DNA from: a virus
Length of the DNA: 39,814 bases
Virus record (IMG/VR): IMGVR_UViG_3300032236_000429
Span: 1-39,814 of that record
Strand: one strand, 5' to 3'
Shown: positions 1 to 5,538 of the stretch, piece after piece
Position numbering within the stretch: position 1 is the first letter of the stretch
Layout of the letters: every line of letters starts with the position of its first letter
Translations under genes and position numbers: made by a program
Notes under the pieces: generated by a model
What the model saw: the letters and a program-made list of their open reading frames with translations, nothing else
What the model was told of the DNA's origin: nothing
Databases searched by the model: none

Positions 1-27
1 AATTGTGAGTGTGCAGCTTGGCATCAT
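1..27 (-). CDS. Start of a small ORF that crosses the window junction
   Basis: This is the 5' end of a minus-strand reading frame. It begins with ATG at 27-25, overlapping the TGA stop of the exported-protein gene (24-26), and encodes MMPSCTLTI up to base 1, which closes a codon exactly. If base 1 joins base 39814, the frame continues without a stop into 39814-39695 and gives a protein of 49 residues. Function is unknown. The stop/start overlap matches the other genes of this operon, which supports it as real. Confidence 0.55.
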
Positions 28-392
28 TTAGCCCCACAAAGCGTAACCGCCAGTGCTTCTGCATTGGAGTCCGGAACAATCGGGTCCATTGGTGTCATCA
101 TGGTTCCAGACCATGTAACCTTTCCTTGTCCTCTGTAGCCAGAATAGAACACATGATAAGTGCTTCCTGTTGTCCATCTTTTGCAGTTAATGAACTTGAT
201 AACCTTGTAAGAATGCGGCTTGTCATCCGGTGCTTCCGATATGTCAAACATGGCCCAGGCAACTATGGTGTTCTTTTGCTTCATCACTGATCTAGGATCG
301 TAATAAACTCCGCCGCCAAGATCCGTCCAGACTGCGGCATTCGCTGTTGAAGTGAGCATAAGGCTTGCAGCCAGAATTGCTTTAATGTTCAT
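24..392 (-). CDS. Exported protein, Adhesin_E-like
   Basis: A 122-residue protein with a clear Sec signal peptide: MNIK, a hydrophobic stretch, then a cleavage site near TANA-AV around residue 19. The mature part begins with WTDLGGGVYYDPRSV and ends in a VTLCG-type tail. Spacing of the GVYYDP start, a central INCK cysteine and the late PIVP...EAL...LC segment recalls the surface-adhesin E (Adhesin_E) family, small periplasmic or surface proteins of proteobacteria with no enzymatic role known to me. The two cysteines (INCK and LCG) could form a disulfide. It starts by an ATGA overlap with the zinc-ribbon gene, so it belongs to the early leftward operon, which is odd for an envelope protein. 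It could alter the host surface, for example in superinfection exclusion, but that is inference. Confidence 0.7.
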   Translation of the reverse strand: MNIKAILAASLMLTSTANAAVWTDLGGGVYYDPRSVMKQKNTIVAWAMFDISEAPDDKPHSYKVIKFINCKRWTTGSTYHVFYSGYRGQGKVTWSGTMMTPMDPIVPDSNAEALAVTLCGAK

Positions 393-562
393 TTGAGATA
401 TTCCTCCCGATTGATTTTTGACTTTCTATCCGGCATGACACCAACCCAATTACAGAAACAGCATTCCCAGTAGCGTTCTTGAATGTTCCAAATGTTCGAT
501 GGCATACCGCATACTGGACAGTAGCCGGGCAAGATGTTTGGTTGGTCAAGATCGTCGTTCAT
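389..562 (-). CDS. Small zinc-ribbon protein
   Basis: A 57-residue protein with two cysteine knuckles, CPVC near residue 16 and CCFC near residue 36, the usual layout of a zinc ribbon. The ATG at 562 is chosen over an upstream GTG at 580 because GGAG lies six bases before it. It is the first gene after the promoter at 595-623 and overlaps the exported-protein gene by ATGA. Small zinc ribbons of this kind are common in phage early operons and usually bind nucleic acid or protein. No specific function can be given. Confidence 0.65.
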   Translation of the reverse strand: MNDDLDQPNILPGYCPVCGMPSNIWNIQERYWECCFCNWVGVMPDRKSKINREEYLK

Positions 563-594
563 TGTTGTCTCCGTAATCACTTGGCTTGGTGATA

Positions 595-623
595 ATACTA
601 AGACTAGAGATTGGGCGTGTCAA
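595..623 (-). promoter_or_regulatory. Leftward sigma70-type promoter
   Basis: On the minus strand, a perfect TTGACA -35 box (618-623) is followed by a 17-base spacer and TAGTAT (-10, 595-600). Transcription would start near 588, about 26 bases before the zinc-ribbon gene start. The architecture matches the main leftward promoter at 5295-5323 (TTGACA, 17, TAGGAT). It lies in a 62-base gap between the methyltransferase-like gene and the zinc-ribbon gene, the widest gap in this part of the operon other than around the HNH cassette. Confidence 0.65.
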
Positions 624-642
624 TAGGTTTCGGTAAATTTTT

Positions 643-1227
643 TTATCCCCACTGGTTGGCCATTGCTTTAGCAATTCCAAGATACGTTCTGCTCCGTTCT
701 TTCCAGCGATCAGCGCTAGGCGCTAATTTGTTTTGCCCACTTGCTGTCTGATTGGCTCTGCGTGTCTTGTTGTTACCTGGAAGCGGATTCGATGCAACCA
801 GTAACGGTAGATTTTTTAACCATAAACACGTTTTTTTGCTTGCATCCTCTCCAAAGTGCCAAGGTTGAACAATCTGATCCGGCTTTCTAATGCGCGTCGA
901 AATAACAGACACAAGATTTTCTATGCAAATTTTTTCAACTGGCGCATCCATCAGCATCTGCACAAACTCCAGAGCATCTTCAGTCAATTTAGGATCTCTA
1001 AAACCTCTTGTGGTCCAGTGCATTCCAGACACGGCAAGATAAGTGCATGGCGGGTGAGCGATCATTAAGTCCCAGCCGTTATCCATAATGTCAAACACAT
1101 TACCAGTGTAATGATGCTTAGAATCATCTTCTGATGGCAAAAGATCACAACTCCATGCGTCATGTCCTTTTTCTCTAAAAGCCTCTCTAACGCGGCCAGA
1201 ATACTCACAAGCAACTAGAATTTTCAT
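643..1227 (-). CDS. Cytosine-C5 methyltransferase-like phage protein
   Basis: A 194-residue protein resembling a short phage family often annotated as DNA cytosine methyltransferase. Visible motifs are an N-terminal MKILVACEYSG segment (like the SAM-binding motif I), AHPPC at residues 57-61 (motif IV, with the catalytic cysteine C61) and IEN at 102-104 (motif VI). It is much shorter than a typical C5 enzyme of more than 300 residues, and no separate target-recognition domain is evident. It may protect phage DNA from restriction, or be a SAM-dependent enzyme of another kind. It starts by ATGA overlap with the upstream 65-residue gene. The family match is fairly secure; the activity is not. Confidence 0.75.
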   Translation of the reverse strand: MKILVACEYSGRVREAFREKGHDAWSCDLLPSEDDSKHHYTGNVFDIMDNGWDLMIAHPPCTYLAVSGMHWTTRGFRDPKLTEDALEFVQMLMDAPVEKICIENLVSVISTRIRKPDQIVQPWHFGEDASKKTCLWLKNLPLLVASNPLPGNNKTRRANQTASGQNKLAPSADRWKERSRTYLGIAKAMANQWG

Positions 1228-1421
1228 TGCTTTTTAACCAGCTCTCTGATTGCATTGGCGCACTCGACATAGGTCGGATGCGACTTACGTTCGGCCAGCC
1301 ATGTCGCCTCTAAAAATGAACGATTTCTGATTGCTGTAGCAATACGCTGTATATGCGCCTCATCCATCCAGTGTGCGCCTGATGTTGCGCGGGCTATCTC
1401 CATTACATCGTCTTTTGTCAT
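1224..1421 (-). CDS. Hypothetical early protein, 65 aa
   Basis: A small, predicted helical protein with no recognised domain. It has a GAGGA ribosome-binding site about eight bases before its ATG and overlaps the methyltransferase-like gene by ATGA, so it is almost certainly translated. It lies directly after the Cas4-like nuclease gene. I do not recognise a family and assign no function. Confidence 0.6.
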   Translation of the reverse strand: MTKDDVMEIARATSGAHWMDEAHIQRIATAIRNRSFLEATWLAERKSHPTYVECANAIRELVKKQ

Positions 1422-1425
1422 TTTC

Positions 1426-2472
1426 TTAATCCTCTAATCCAGCTTCTTTTGCTGATACTACTTTAGCCTCAAAAACTACGCGCAATGCTTCCGTAGTCTC
1501 ATCCGGCATAGCACATGACCGATAATCCGCGATAATCTCCTTTGAGCTATAAACACGTTCATCCGGCTCTCCATTGCGTACTGGTTGGCCTTCTATGACG
1601 TACACAGCTTCATAAGGACTCGATGATTCCATGCGCTTCCATGGAACGAGATCAGGATGCAAGACATGTCCCTCGCAACCAGTACGCTGATATTGAGCTT
1701 CGATCTTGTAGTTGTCGTACTTTGAACACGTAAACGTACTATCCGTGTTAGCTGTTGATAACGCACAGGTTCTACAATTCGCTTCCTTGGTCAGCTTTGT
1801 CTCATGGCAAAACTCATGGAAGTTGCACATTTTGCATTGATACCAGGACGGATCAGCAGACAATGGCTCTGGCATGTAATCCGACATGGCGATTTTCTTA
1901 CCGCGCTCAACGTACTTTGTAGCCAGTGCATGATCTAGCTTGATGACTTCCGTATGGATCCGATCATCGTCCTTGCAGACTGCGTAATACAGCGCATTTT
2001 CTATACCTAATCCAAGCATGTACGCTTGCATTTGCACGTAATGCTGTTCTTTTGCCAGTGCAACGCCTTTCTTGATGAGATCCTCAAAACTCTTTCTACT
2101 ATGGGTCTTAATTTCCAGTACGAGACTATGCTTTTCATATCCAGGCAGGCCAGACGTGATAATTCCATCACAGGAGCCAGAGACAAATGATCCAAAGTCT
2201 ACGCGCGTTTGACGTTCGTTAAGAATGCAGCCGATCATTTTTAGGTTCTTAATGACCTGATCCTCTTCATTGTTTCCTCTGGAAAACAAAAGCAACATTC
2301 GACCAGGAAACGCAGGAGCAACAGCCCAACGGAACTGCAAAAAAAGATAACGGTCGCAGGGATGACCAAGAAGAGAAGCGCCCAAATGTTCTCGAAAACT
2401 ATCCGCTTTCTTTTCATAGGCTTTATAGATTAACCCCGCTATGTTCTGTCTTGACTCTGGTATGGCTGTCAT
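1426..2472 (-). CDS. Cas4/RecB-type PD-(D/E)XK nuclease with Fe-S cluster ligands
   Basis: A 348-residue nuclease. The PD-(D/E)XK core reads as D102 (in SCDG), E120 and K122 (in EIKTHS), and a QxxxY-like helix around 143-151 (HYVQMQAY). Four cysteines fit the Cas4/AddB-type 4Fe-4S arrangement: C39 in the N-terminal HPCDRYLFL helix and C213, C216, C222 in YQCKMCNFHEFCH. Known relatives are 5'-3' or bidirectional ssDNA-end nucleases. With the Sak4-like ATPase and DUF669 ssDNA-binding protein in the same operon it probably supplies resected DNA for phage recombination. A cysteine-rich tail (residues 233-266) follows. The start overlaps the previous gene by ATGA. Nuclease identity is confident; the exact polarity is unknown. 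Confidence 0.85.
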   Translation of the reverse strand: MTAIPESRQNIAGLIYKAYEKKADSFREHLGASLLGHPCDRYLFLQFRWAVAPAFPGRMLLLFSRGNNEEDQVIKNLKMIGCILNERQTRVDFGSFVSGSCDGIITSGLPGYEKHSLVLEIKTHSRKSFEDLIKKGVALAKEQHYVQMQAYMLGLGIENALYYAVCKDDDRIHTEVIKLDHALATKYVERGKKIAMSDYMPEPLSADPSWYQCKMCNFHEFCHETKLTKEANCRTCALSTANTDSTFTCSKYDNYKIEAQYQRTGCEGHVLHPDLVPWKRMESSSPYEAVYVIEGQPVRNGEPDERVYSSKEIIADYRSCAMPDETTEALRVVFEAKVVSAKEAGLED

Positions 2473-2696
2473 GGCTCATTCATTCCATCTATAGTCGGAT
2501 GATAAATCACAAATGTCGCGTCTAACAAAGCGCAGACTTCCATGTATTCAGCGACCATTTTATGCAGTCCTTTGGCGTGGTTAACAGGAAAAGTTTTAAG
2601 CCCGTCGTTCATTGCATACGCAACTAGACGCATTAAGCGCCTGTCTCTCTCTTGCTCTATGTCCGTTCGTTGATCCTTTTCGACTGGAAGTTTCAT
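2469..2696 (-). CDS. Hypothetical early protein, 75 aa
   Basis: A small, charged, probably helical protein, opening MKLPVEKDQRTDIEQERDRR. It has a strong AGGAGG ribosome-binding site and its TGA overlaps the start of the nuclease gene, suggesting translational coupling. It directly follows the minus-strand terminator at 2708-2733, so its expression probably depends on read-through or on transcription that predates the HNH insertion. No family recognised. Confidence 0.6.
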   Translation of the reverse strand: MKLPVEKDQRTDIEQERDRRLMRLVAYAMNDGLKTFPVNHAKGLHKMVAEYMEVCALLDATFVIYHPTIDGMNEP

Positions 2697-2707
2697 TGTT
2701 TCCTCCT

Positions 2708-2733
2708 AAAAAAAGGCCCACTTCCTTGTGGGC
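2708..2733 (-). terminator. Rho-independent terminator after the HNH cassette
   Basis: On the minus strand a six-base stem GCCCAC / GTGGGC (2728-2733 and 2716-2721) with an AAGGAA loop is followed by C and seven T residues. It sits just downstream of the HNH endonuclease gene and only 12 bases before the next operon gene, so it should weaken transcription of the genes to its left. Confidence 0.8.
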
Positions 2734-2748
2734 ATAAGCACTGGGGGG

Positions 2749-3171
2749 TTATTTCCATTTCCTGCCTGATTTAATGTTCCAAGCATGATATTTAGAAATG
2801 CCATATTTTTCTGCGGCTTCTTTGCATTTTTTGCCGCTAGATAAAAAATCTTTTATTGATGCAACAATTTCTTTATTTAAGATTGTTGTTGATCTATTTC
2901 TGTTTTGCTCAATCAAATTAGACCATTGGCAATTTTCTGGGCAATAATTTCCATCATTATCAATTCTGTCAATGGTCAAATAATCTTTATATCCGCTTTG
3001 CTCTGCCCACAGTCTAAACTCAGCAAAACTTTCTCTCCATTCATTGCAAACGGAAATTCCTCGTAAACCATACCTATGGAATTTCTTGTCCGTTTTGCAA
3101 TAACACCTAGATTTCATGTGACACCAGATTTTATACAATCTTGTGCCGCATCCGCCATGTTTTTTAGCCAT
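2749..3171 (-). CDS. HNH homing-type endonuclease
   Basis: A 140-residue protein of the free-standing phage HNH type. The LTIDRIDNDGNYCPENCQW block at residues 65-83 is the characteristic core, preceded by a cysteine-bearing N-terminal part (IWCHMKSRCY). Residues 100-140 form a probable helix-turn-helix (CKEAAEKYGISKYHAWNI) that would help DNA binding. Such enzymes cut at a conserved site and copy themselves into unoccupied alleles. The gene looks more AT-rich than its neighbours and is bounded by a structured element upstream (3207-3259) and a terminator downstream (2708-2733), so it appears as a cassette inserted into the recombination operon. Its target is unknown. Confidence 0.85.
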   Translation of the reverse strand: MAKKHGGCGTRLYKIWCHMKSRCYCKTDKKFHRYGLRGISVCNEWRESFAEFRLWAEQSGYKDYLTIDRIDNDGNYCPENCQWSNLIEQNRNRSTTILNKEIVASIKDFLSSGKKCKEAAEKYGISKYHAWNIKSGRKWK

Positions 3172-3206
3172 AATTTACCCCTTACAGTAAATAACCTTAA
3201 ATAAAA

Positions 3207-3259
3207 TTCGCGGCGAGCCAGATAAGGTTCTGGTTTTCGGGGATCAGCCTAGCCGCGAA
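3207..3259 (-). other. Structured inverted-repeat element between SSB and HNH genes
   Basis: A perfect 8-base inverted repeat TTCGCGGC / GCCGCGAA (3207-3214 and 3252-3259) encloses a second perfect hairpin CCAGA / TCTGG (3218-3222 and 3229-3233). On the minus strand the outer stem ends in AATTTTATTT, which is T-rich but not a classic U-tract. It may be an attenuating terminator for the early operon or a leader structure of the HNH gene. It occupies most of the 100-base gap between the two genes. Confidence 0.6.
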
Positions 3260-3271
3260 AAACATTTTATT

Positions 3272-3718
3272 TTATTTCCTCTGCCATGGTGGCGTATTTG
3301 TCGTAGCCGGTTTAGCTGCTGGCTTATTCGCTGATCTAAATCCCTGTACGCGATTCTGCGCTCCGTACTTTTCAGACTCTTCAACCGTCAACTTGATGAT
3401 CAACTGACCGCCGATCAACTGATCCGTATCAGACAGCTTATCCAGTCCGATTGCGCTAATCAGTGCGCCTAACTGCTGGCGACCGACTTCCTCTGCCTTC
3501 GGATTCGGATTGCTTACGTTAAGCATTCCAAATACCACACGGCCAGCGTGAGCAGGACCAGTGATGTCATAACGTACATTGATGTATTTTCCTCCTGACT
3601 TGGAATCTTTAAGTTCCGCATTGGAGATCGTCGCCTCATAAAGGCCAGCAGGAATCGGATCATAGGTGTTAGTCTGCGCCGGTACTGAATCTAAGGTAAA
3701 AACTTCATCTAATCTCAT
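3272..3718 (-). CDS. Single-strand DNA-binding protein, DUF669 type
   Basis: A 148-residue protein that opens MRLDEVFTLDSVPAQ and contains the DUF669-type beta-rich core (YEATISNAELKDSKSGGKYINVRYDITG, here spanning about residues 27-54, followed by RVVFGMLNVSNPNPKAEEVGRQQL). DUF669 proteins are phage OB-fold ssDNA-binding proteins. The C-terminus is a proline, alanine and threonine-rich linker ending PPWQRK, so it lacks the acidic tip of bacterial SSB. It sits one small gene cluster downstream of the Sak4-like ATPase; Sak4 annealases are known to work with a phage SSB, which fits the placement. A recombination and replication role is inferred from this. Confidence 0.75.
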   Translation of the reverse strand: MRLDEVFTLDSVPAQTNTYDPIPAGLYEATISNAELKDSKSGGKYINVRYDITGPAHAGRVVFGMLNVSNPNPKAEEVGRQQLGALISAIGLDKLSDTDQLIGGQLIIKLTVEESEKYGAQNRVQGFRSANKPAAKPATTNTPPWQRK

Positions 3719-3736
3719 TGTCTTACTCCTAAAAAA

Positions 3737-4120
3737 CTACTCAGTGATTGTTTCAACGGTAAACGTAGCTCGCCCTGGCTCGGTCGTAATGGCGCGAGAC
3801 AGAACTTGCTGGACATACTCTGGCTGTTTCTTCCATGCAGATTGGATCAATTCACACTTCCAACGCGTGAAATCCTGCACTTCGATCTTTGCATCATTAG
3901 CTAGCATCAAAAACTGTTCTGGGTCAATTTTGCGATTTATGCGACATGAAGCCTTGATCTTGTAATTGCCGACGACACTAGAGACAGTGCCTTCCTCGGA
4001 ATCTTCAATCTTTAGGCATTTACGCATCTCATCTTCTAATCTGCGTCTACGAGCCACAGCGTCCTGTTCTAGCGTTTTGGCTTCCAGCCATTGCTCAGAT
4101 AAGTTTTTTAAATCAGACAT
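3737..4120 (-). CDS. Hypothetical early protein, DUF7173-like
   Basis: A 127-residue protein starting MSDLKNLSEQWLEAK. The first 45 residues are a charged helix (EQDAVARRRRLEDEMRKCLK), followed by a beta-rich part with GNYKIKASCRINRKIDPEQF, a layout common in phage recombination operons. The ATG at 4120 overlaps the upstream stop (TAATG) and has GGAAGAGG before it, so it is preferred over the longer frame starting at 4138. It lies between Sak4 and the DUF669 protein, so a role in the same DNA-processing set is likely but unproven. Confidence 0.65.
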   Translation of the reverse strand: MSDLKNLSEQWLEAKTLEQDAVARRRRLEDEMRKCLKIEDSEEGTVSSVVGNYKIKASCRINRKIDPEQFLMLANDAKIEVQDFTRWKCELIQSAWKKQPEYVQQVLSRAITTEPGRATFTVETITE

Positions 4121-4398
4121 TATGCCTCTTCCTCCCATTCAATTCGGACGCAGGCTTTTCTGCCGTAATTTGCTTGGTCTGCCCTATCTTTAGTGGACCA
4201 AAAAGTTCCATGATGCTTGATGTAAACATTCACCCACCCCTCTTTCTTCACGCGCTTGGGTTTGATGCGAAAAGTTTCAAATTCATTTAATGGCGGACCG
4301 CACGTTGGTTTCCAAACGCCTAACGCTGTTTGATACTCAATCTCCTCACCCGCCGCCCATGCTACGATCGCATCATAGTGTTTGTGTTTATTCCCCAT
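4120..4398 (-). CDS. Small phage protein of unknown function
   Basis: A 92-residue protein starting MGNKHKHYDAIVAWAAGEE. It has the pattern of a very common small phage protein: an N-terminal KH-DAI-WA-G helix, a conserved tryptophan and a FRIKP motif near residue 50. No biochemical role is known to me. The start at 4398 is supported by GGAGG six bases upstream and overlaps the previous gene by 11 bases. The longer frame from 4449 lacks such a site. Confidence 0.65.
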   Translation of the reverse strand: MGNKHKHYDAIVAWAAGEEIEYQTALGVWKPTCGPPLNEFETFRIKPKRVKKEGWVNVYIKHHGTFWSTKDRADQANYGRKACVRIEWEEEA

Positions 4399-4573
4399 CA
4401 GATTCCTCCGCATCCTTAATCGCTTCTGCTTCAGCATCCTGATAAACAATGCCAGCTTCAGCTTCTACGCGCATCAGTCGTTGATTAAGTCGGTGAATAT
4501 CACCAGCAATGCCAAGAACAACAGAGTCCAGATCATGTTCAGCGCCAGTCAGGTCAGAGATAATGAGTTTCAT
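4388..4573 (-). CDS. Hypothetical early protein, 61 aa
   Basis: A small acidic protein (MKLIISDLTGAEHDLDSV...) whose second half is a helix rich in Glu, Asp and Ala. It is stop/start coupled to the Sak4-like gene (overlap at 4570-4573) and overlaps the next gene by 11 bases. No family is recognised. A coiled-coil-like C-terminus suggests a protein partner, perhaps Sak4, but this is a guess from position only. Confidence 0.6.
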   Translation of the reverse strand: MKLIISDLTGAEHDLDSVVLGIAGDIHRLNQRLMRVEAEAGIVYQDAEAEAIKDAEESDGE

Positions 4574-5247
4574 TTAGTTACACCAGATATTTTGTTGATG
4601 ATAAAAGACAGGTCAGCTTTTTCCCATGGGTCGAGCTTTCCGGAACGATCTTTTGCGCCATAGGAAGGATCGGCCTCAGTCTGCAACATGCGAATCGTCT
4701 TTCCTTCCTCATCCTTTTCTACGCGCAGACAAAAGACTTCATCGAAGTAATACGGCAAATGCTGGCCAAGTTTAGTCCCTGGCATGCTAGGTCCGTAAAG
4801 AATGCGGCCAGACTCATCCTGCTGCTTCTCCATCTTCGCAGACATGTAGACGTTCTTACCGGACAAGTCTCTAAATGCGCGGATGAGATCCGTGACTTGC
4901 TCCTGTAGTTGTCCATACGCTTGACGAACATCCTTTGCGATTTTCTTCTCAGCACTGAGAACAACTTCCGCAATTTCTGAGATCGAGTCAATCGCTACCG
5001 ACTTGAACTCATTCGCCTCTTTGCTTGCAACAAACTGGTAAGCCTCCTTGAGACTATCCATGTTCGTAACTTCAATATAAGGAATGTCCAGGTCAGCGAG
5101 AGACAGCAAACCAGCTTCCGCAGAAATAATGATTGGGTCGGGAAGAGTTCCGATAAGCGTAGTTTTTCCACTGCCAGCTCCGCCGTAAACCAAGATTTTA
5201 ACGCCATCAGAAGCCGCGCCTCTGGTGGATTTTAGATTGATGGCCAT
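4570..5247 (-). CDS. sak4: Sak4-like RecA-fold ATPase
   Basis: A 225-residue P-loop protein of the AAA_24/Sak4 type. Walker A is YGGAGSGKTT at residues 21-30 and the Walker B region is VAIDSISEIAEVV. Sak4 proteins are minimal RecA-like phage recombinases that support ssDNA annealing together with a phage SSB. It is the first gene after the leftward promoter at 5295-5323, as expected for an early recombinase, and is followed by small genes, the DUF669 protein and a Cas4-like nuclease, making a full recombination module. GGAG lies nine bases before the ATG. The length is normal for the family. No obvious defect. Confidence 0.85.
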   Translation of the reverse strand: MAINLKSTRGAASDGVKILVYGGAGSGKTTLIGTLPDPIIISAEAGLLSLADLDIPYIEVTNMDSLKEAYQFVASKEANEFKSVAIDSISEIAEVVLSAEKKIAKDVRQAYGQLQEQVTDLIRAFRDLSGKNVYMSAKMEKQQDESGRILYGPSMPGTKLGQHLPYYFDEVFCLRVEKDEEGKTIRMLQTEADPSYGAKDRSGKLDPWEKADLSFIINKISGVTK

Positions 5248-5268
5248 GTGTTCTTACTCCAGTGTTCA

Positions 5269-5284
5269 CGCAGTAGACTCTGCG
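5269..5284. promoter_or_regulatory. Dyad symmetry, candidate operator
   Basis: An inverted repeat CGCAG-N6-CTGCG lies just downstream of the predicted leftward start site near 5288 and before the Sak4 gene. Its size (16 bases) and placement suit a repressor site for the neighbouring Cro-like protein. No second copy was found nearby, so the assignment is tentative. Confidence 0.4.
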
Positions 5285-5289
5285 CTTGG

Positions 5290-5317
5290 TTGATATCCTA
5301 GAGCAATCTGATAGGCT
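5290..5317 (+). promoter_or_regulatory. Rightward promoter for cro and replication genes (candidate)
   Basis: TTGATA (5290-5295) is a good -35 box; with a 16-base spacer the -10 is TAGGCT (5312-5317), preceded by TG at 5309-5310 as an extended -10. Transcription would start near 5324. The -10 itself is weak, so confidence is moderate. It overlaps the leftward promoter almost completely and faces it. Confidence 0.45.
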
Positions 5318-5323
5318 TGTCAA
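5295..5323 (-). promoter_or_regulatory. Main leftward early promoter
   Basis: On the minus strand a perfect TTGACA (5318-5323), a 17-base spacer and TAGGAT (5295-5300) form a strong sigma70 promoter that would start near 5288. It drives the Sak4-led operon. Its -10 shares base 5295 with the -35 of the rightward promoter, so RNA polymerase cannot occupy both. Confidence 0.75.
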
Positions 5324-5344
5324 CACTTTTGTTCAACTCATGCG

Positions 5345-5527
5345 GTGAAAGGAATGACAACTAAGGAAGCATCGGAATTTTTCGGAGGAATTAAGGCACT
5401 CGCGGATGCGCTAGGAGTATGGCCACAAGCGGTCTATGCCTGGGGCGAGAAGCCGCCAATGGCTAAACAGTATGAGCTAGAAGTAAGGACACAAGGGGCG
5501 CTGAAGGCTGATATCGCCACAAAGTAA
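5345..5527 (+). CDS. cro: Cro-like transcriptional repressor
   Basis: A 60-residue protein of the P22 Cro family. MTTKEASEFFGGIKALADALGV is the first helix of the helix-turn-helix, PQAVYAWGE the recognition helix region, and YELEVRTQGALKAD the conserved C-terminal strand. It would bind operators in the divergent promoter region and repress early transcription. The GTG at 5345 gives the full frame; an ATG at 5354 is closer to the family start but has AAAGGA directly against it with no spacing. No CI repressor is encoded on the opposite strand, where one would expect it; the Sak4 gene is there instead. Family identity is confident, the exact start is not. Confidence 0.8.
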   Translation: MKGMTTKEASEFFGGIKALADALGVWPQAVYAWGEKPPMAKQYELEVRTQGALKADIATK

Positions 5528-5538
5528 AAGAGGCTATC

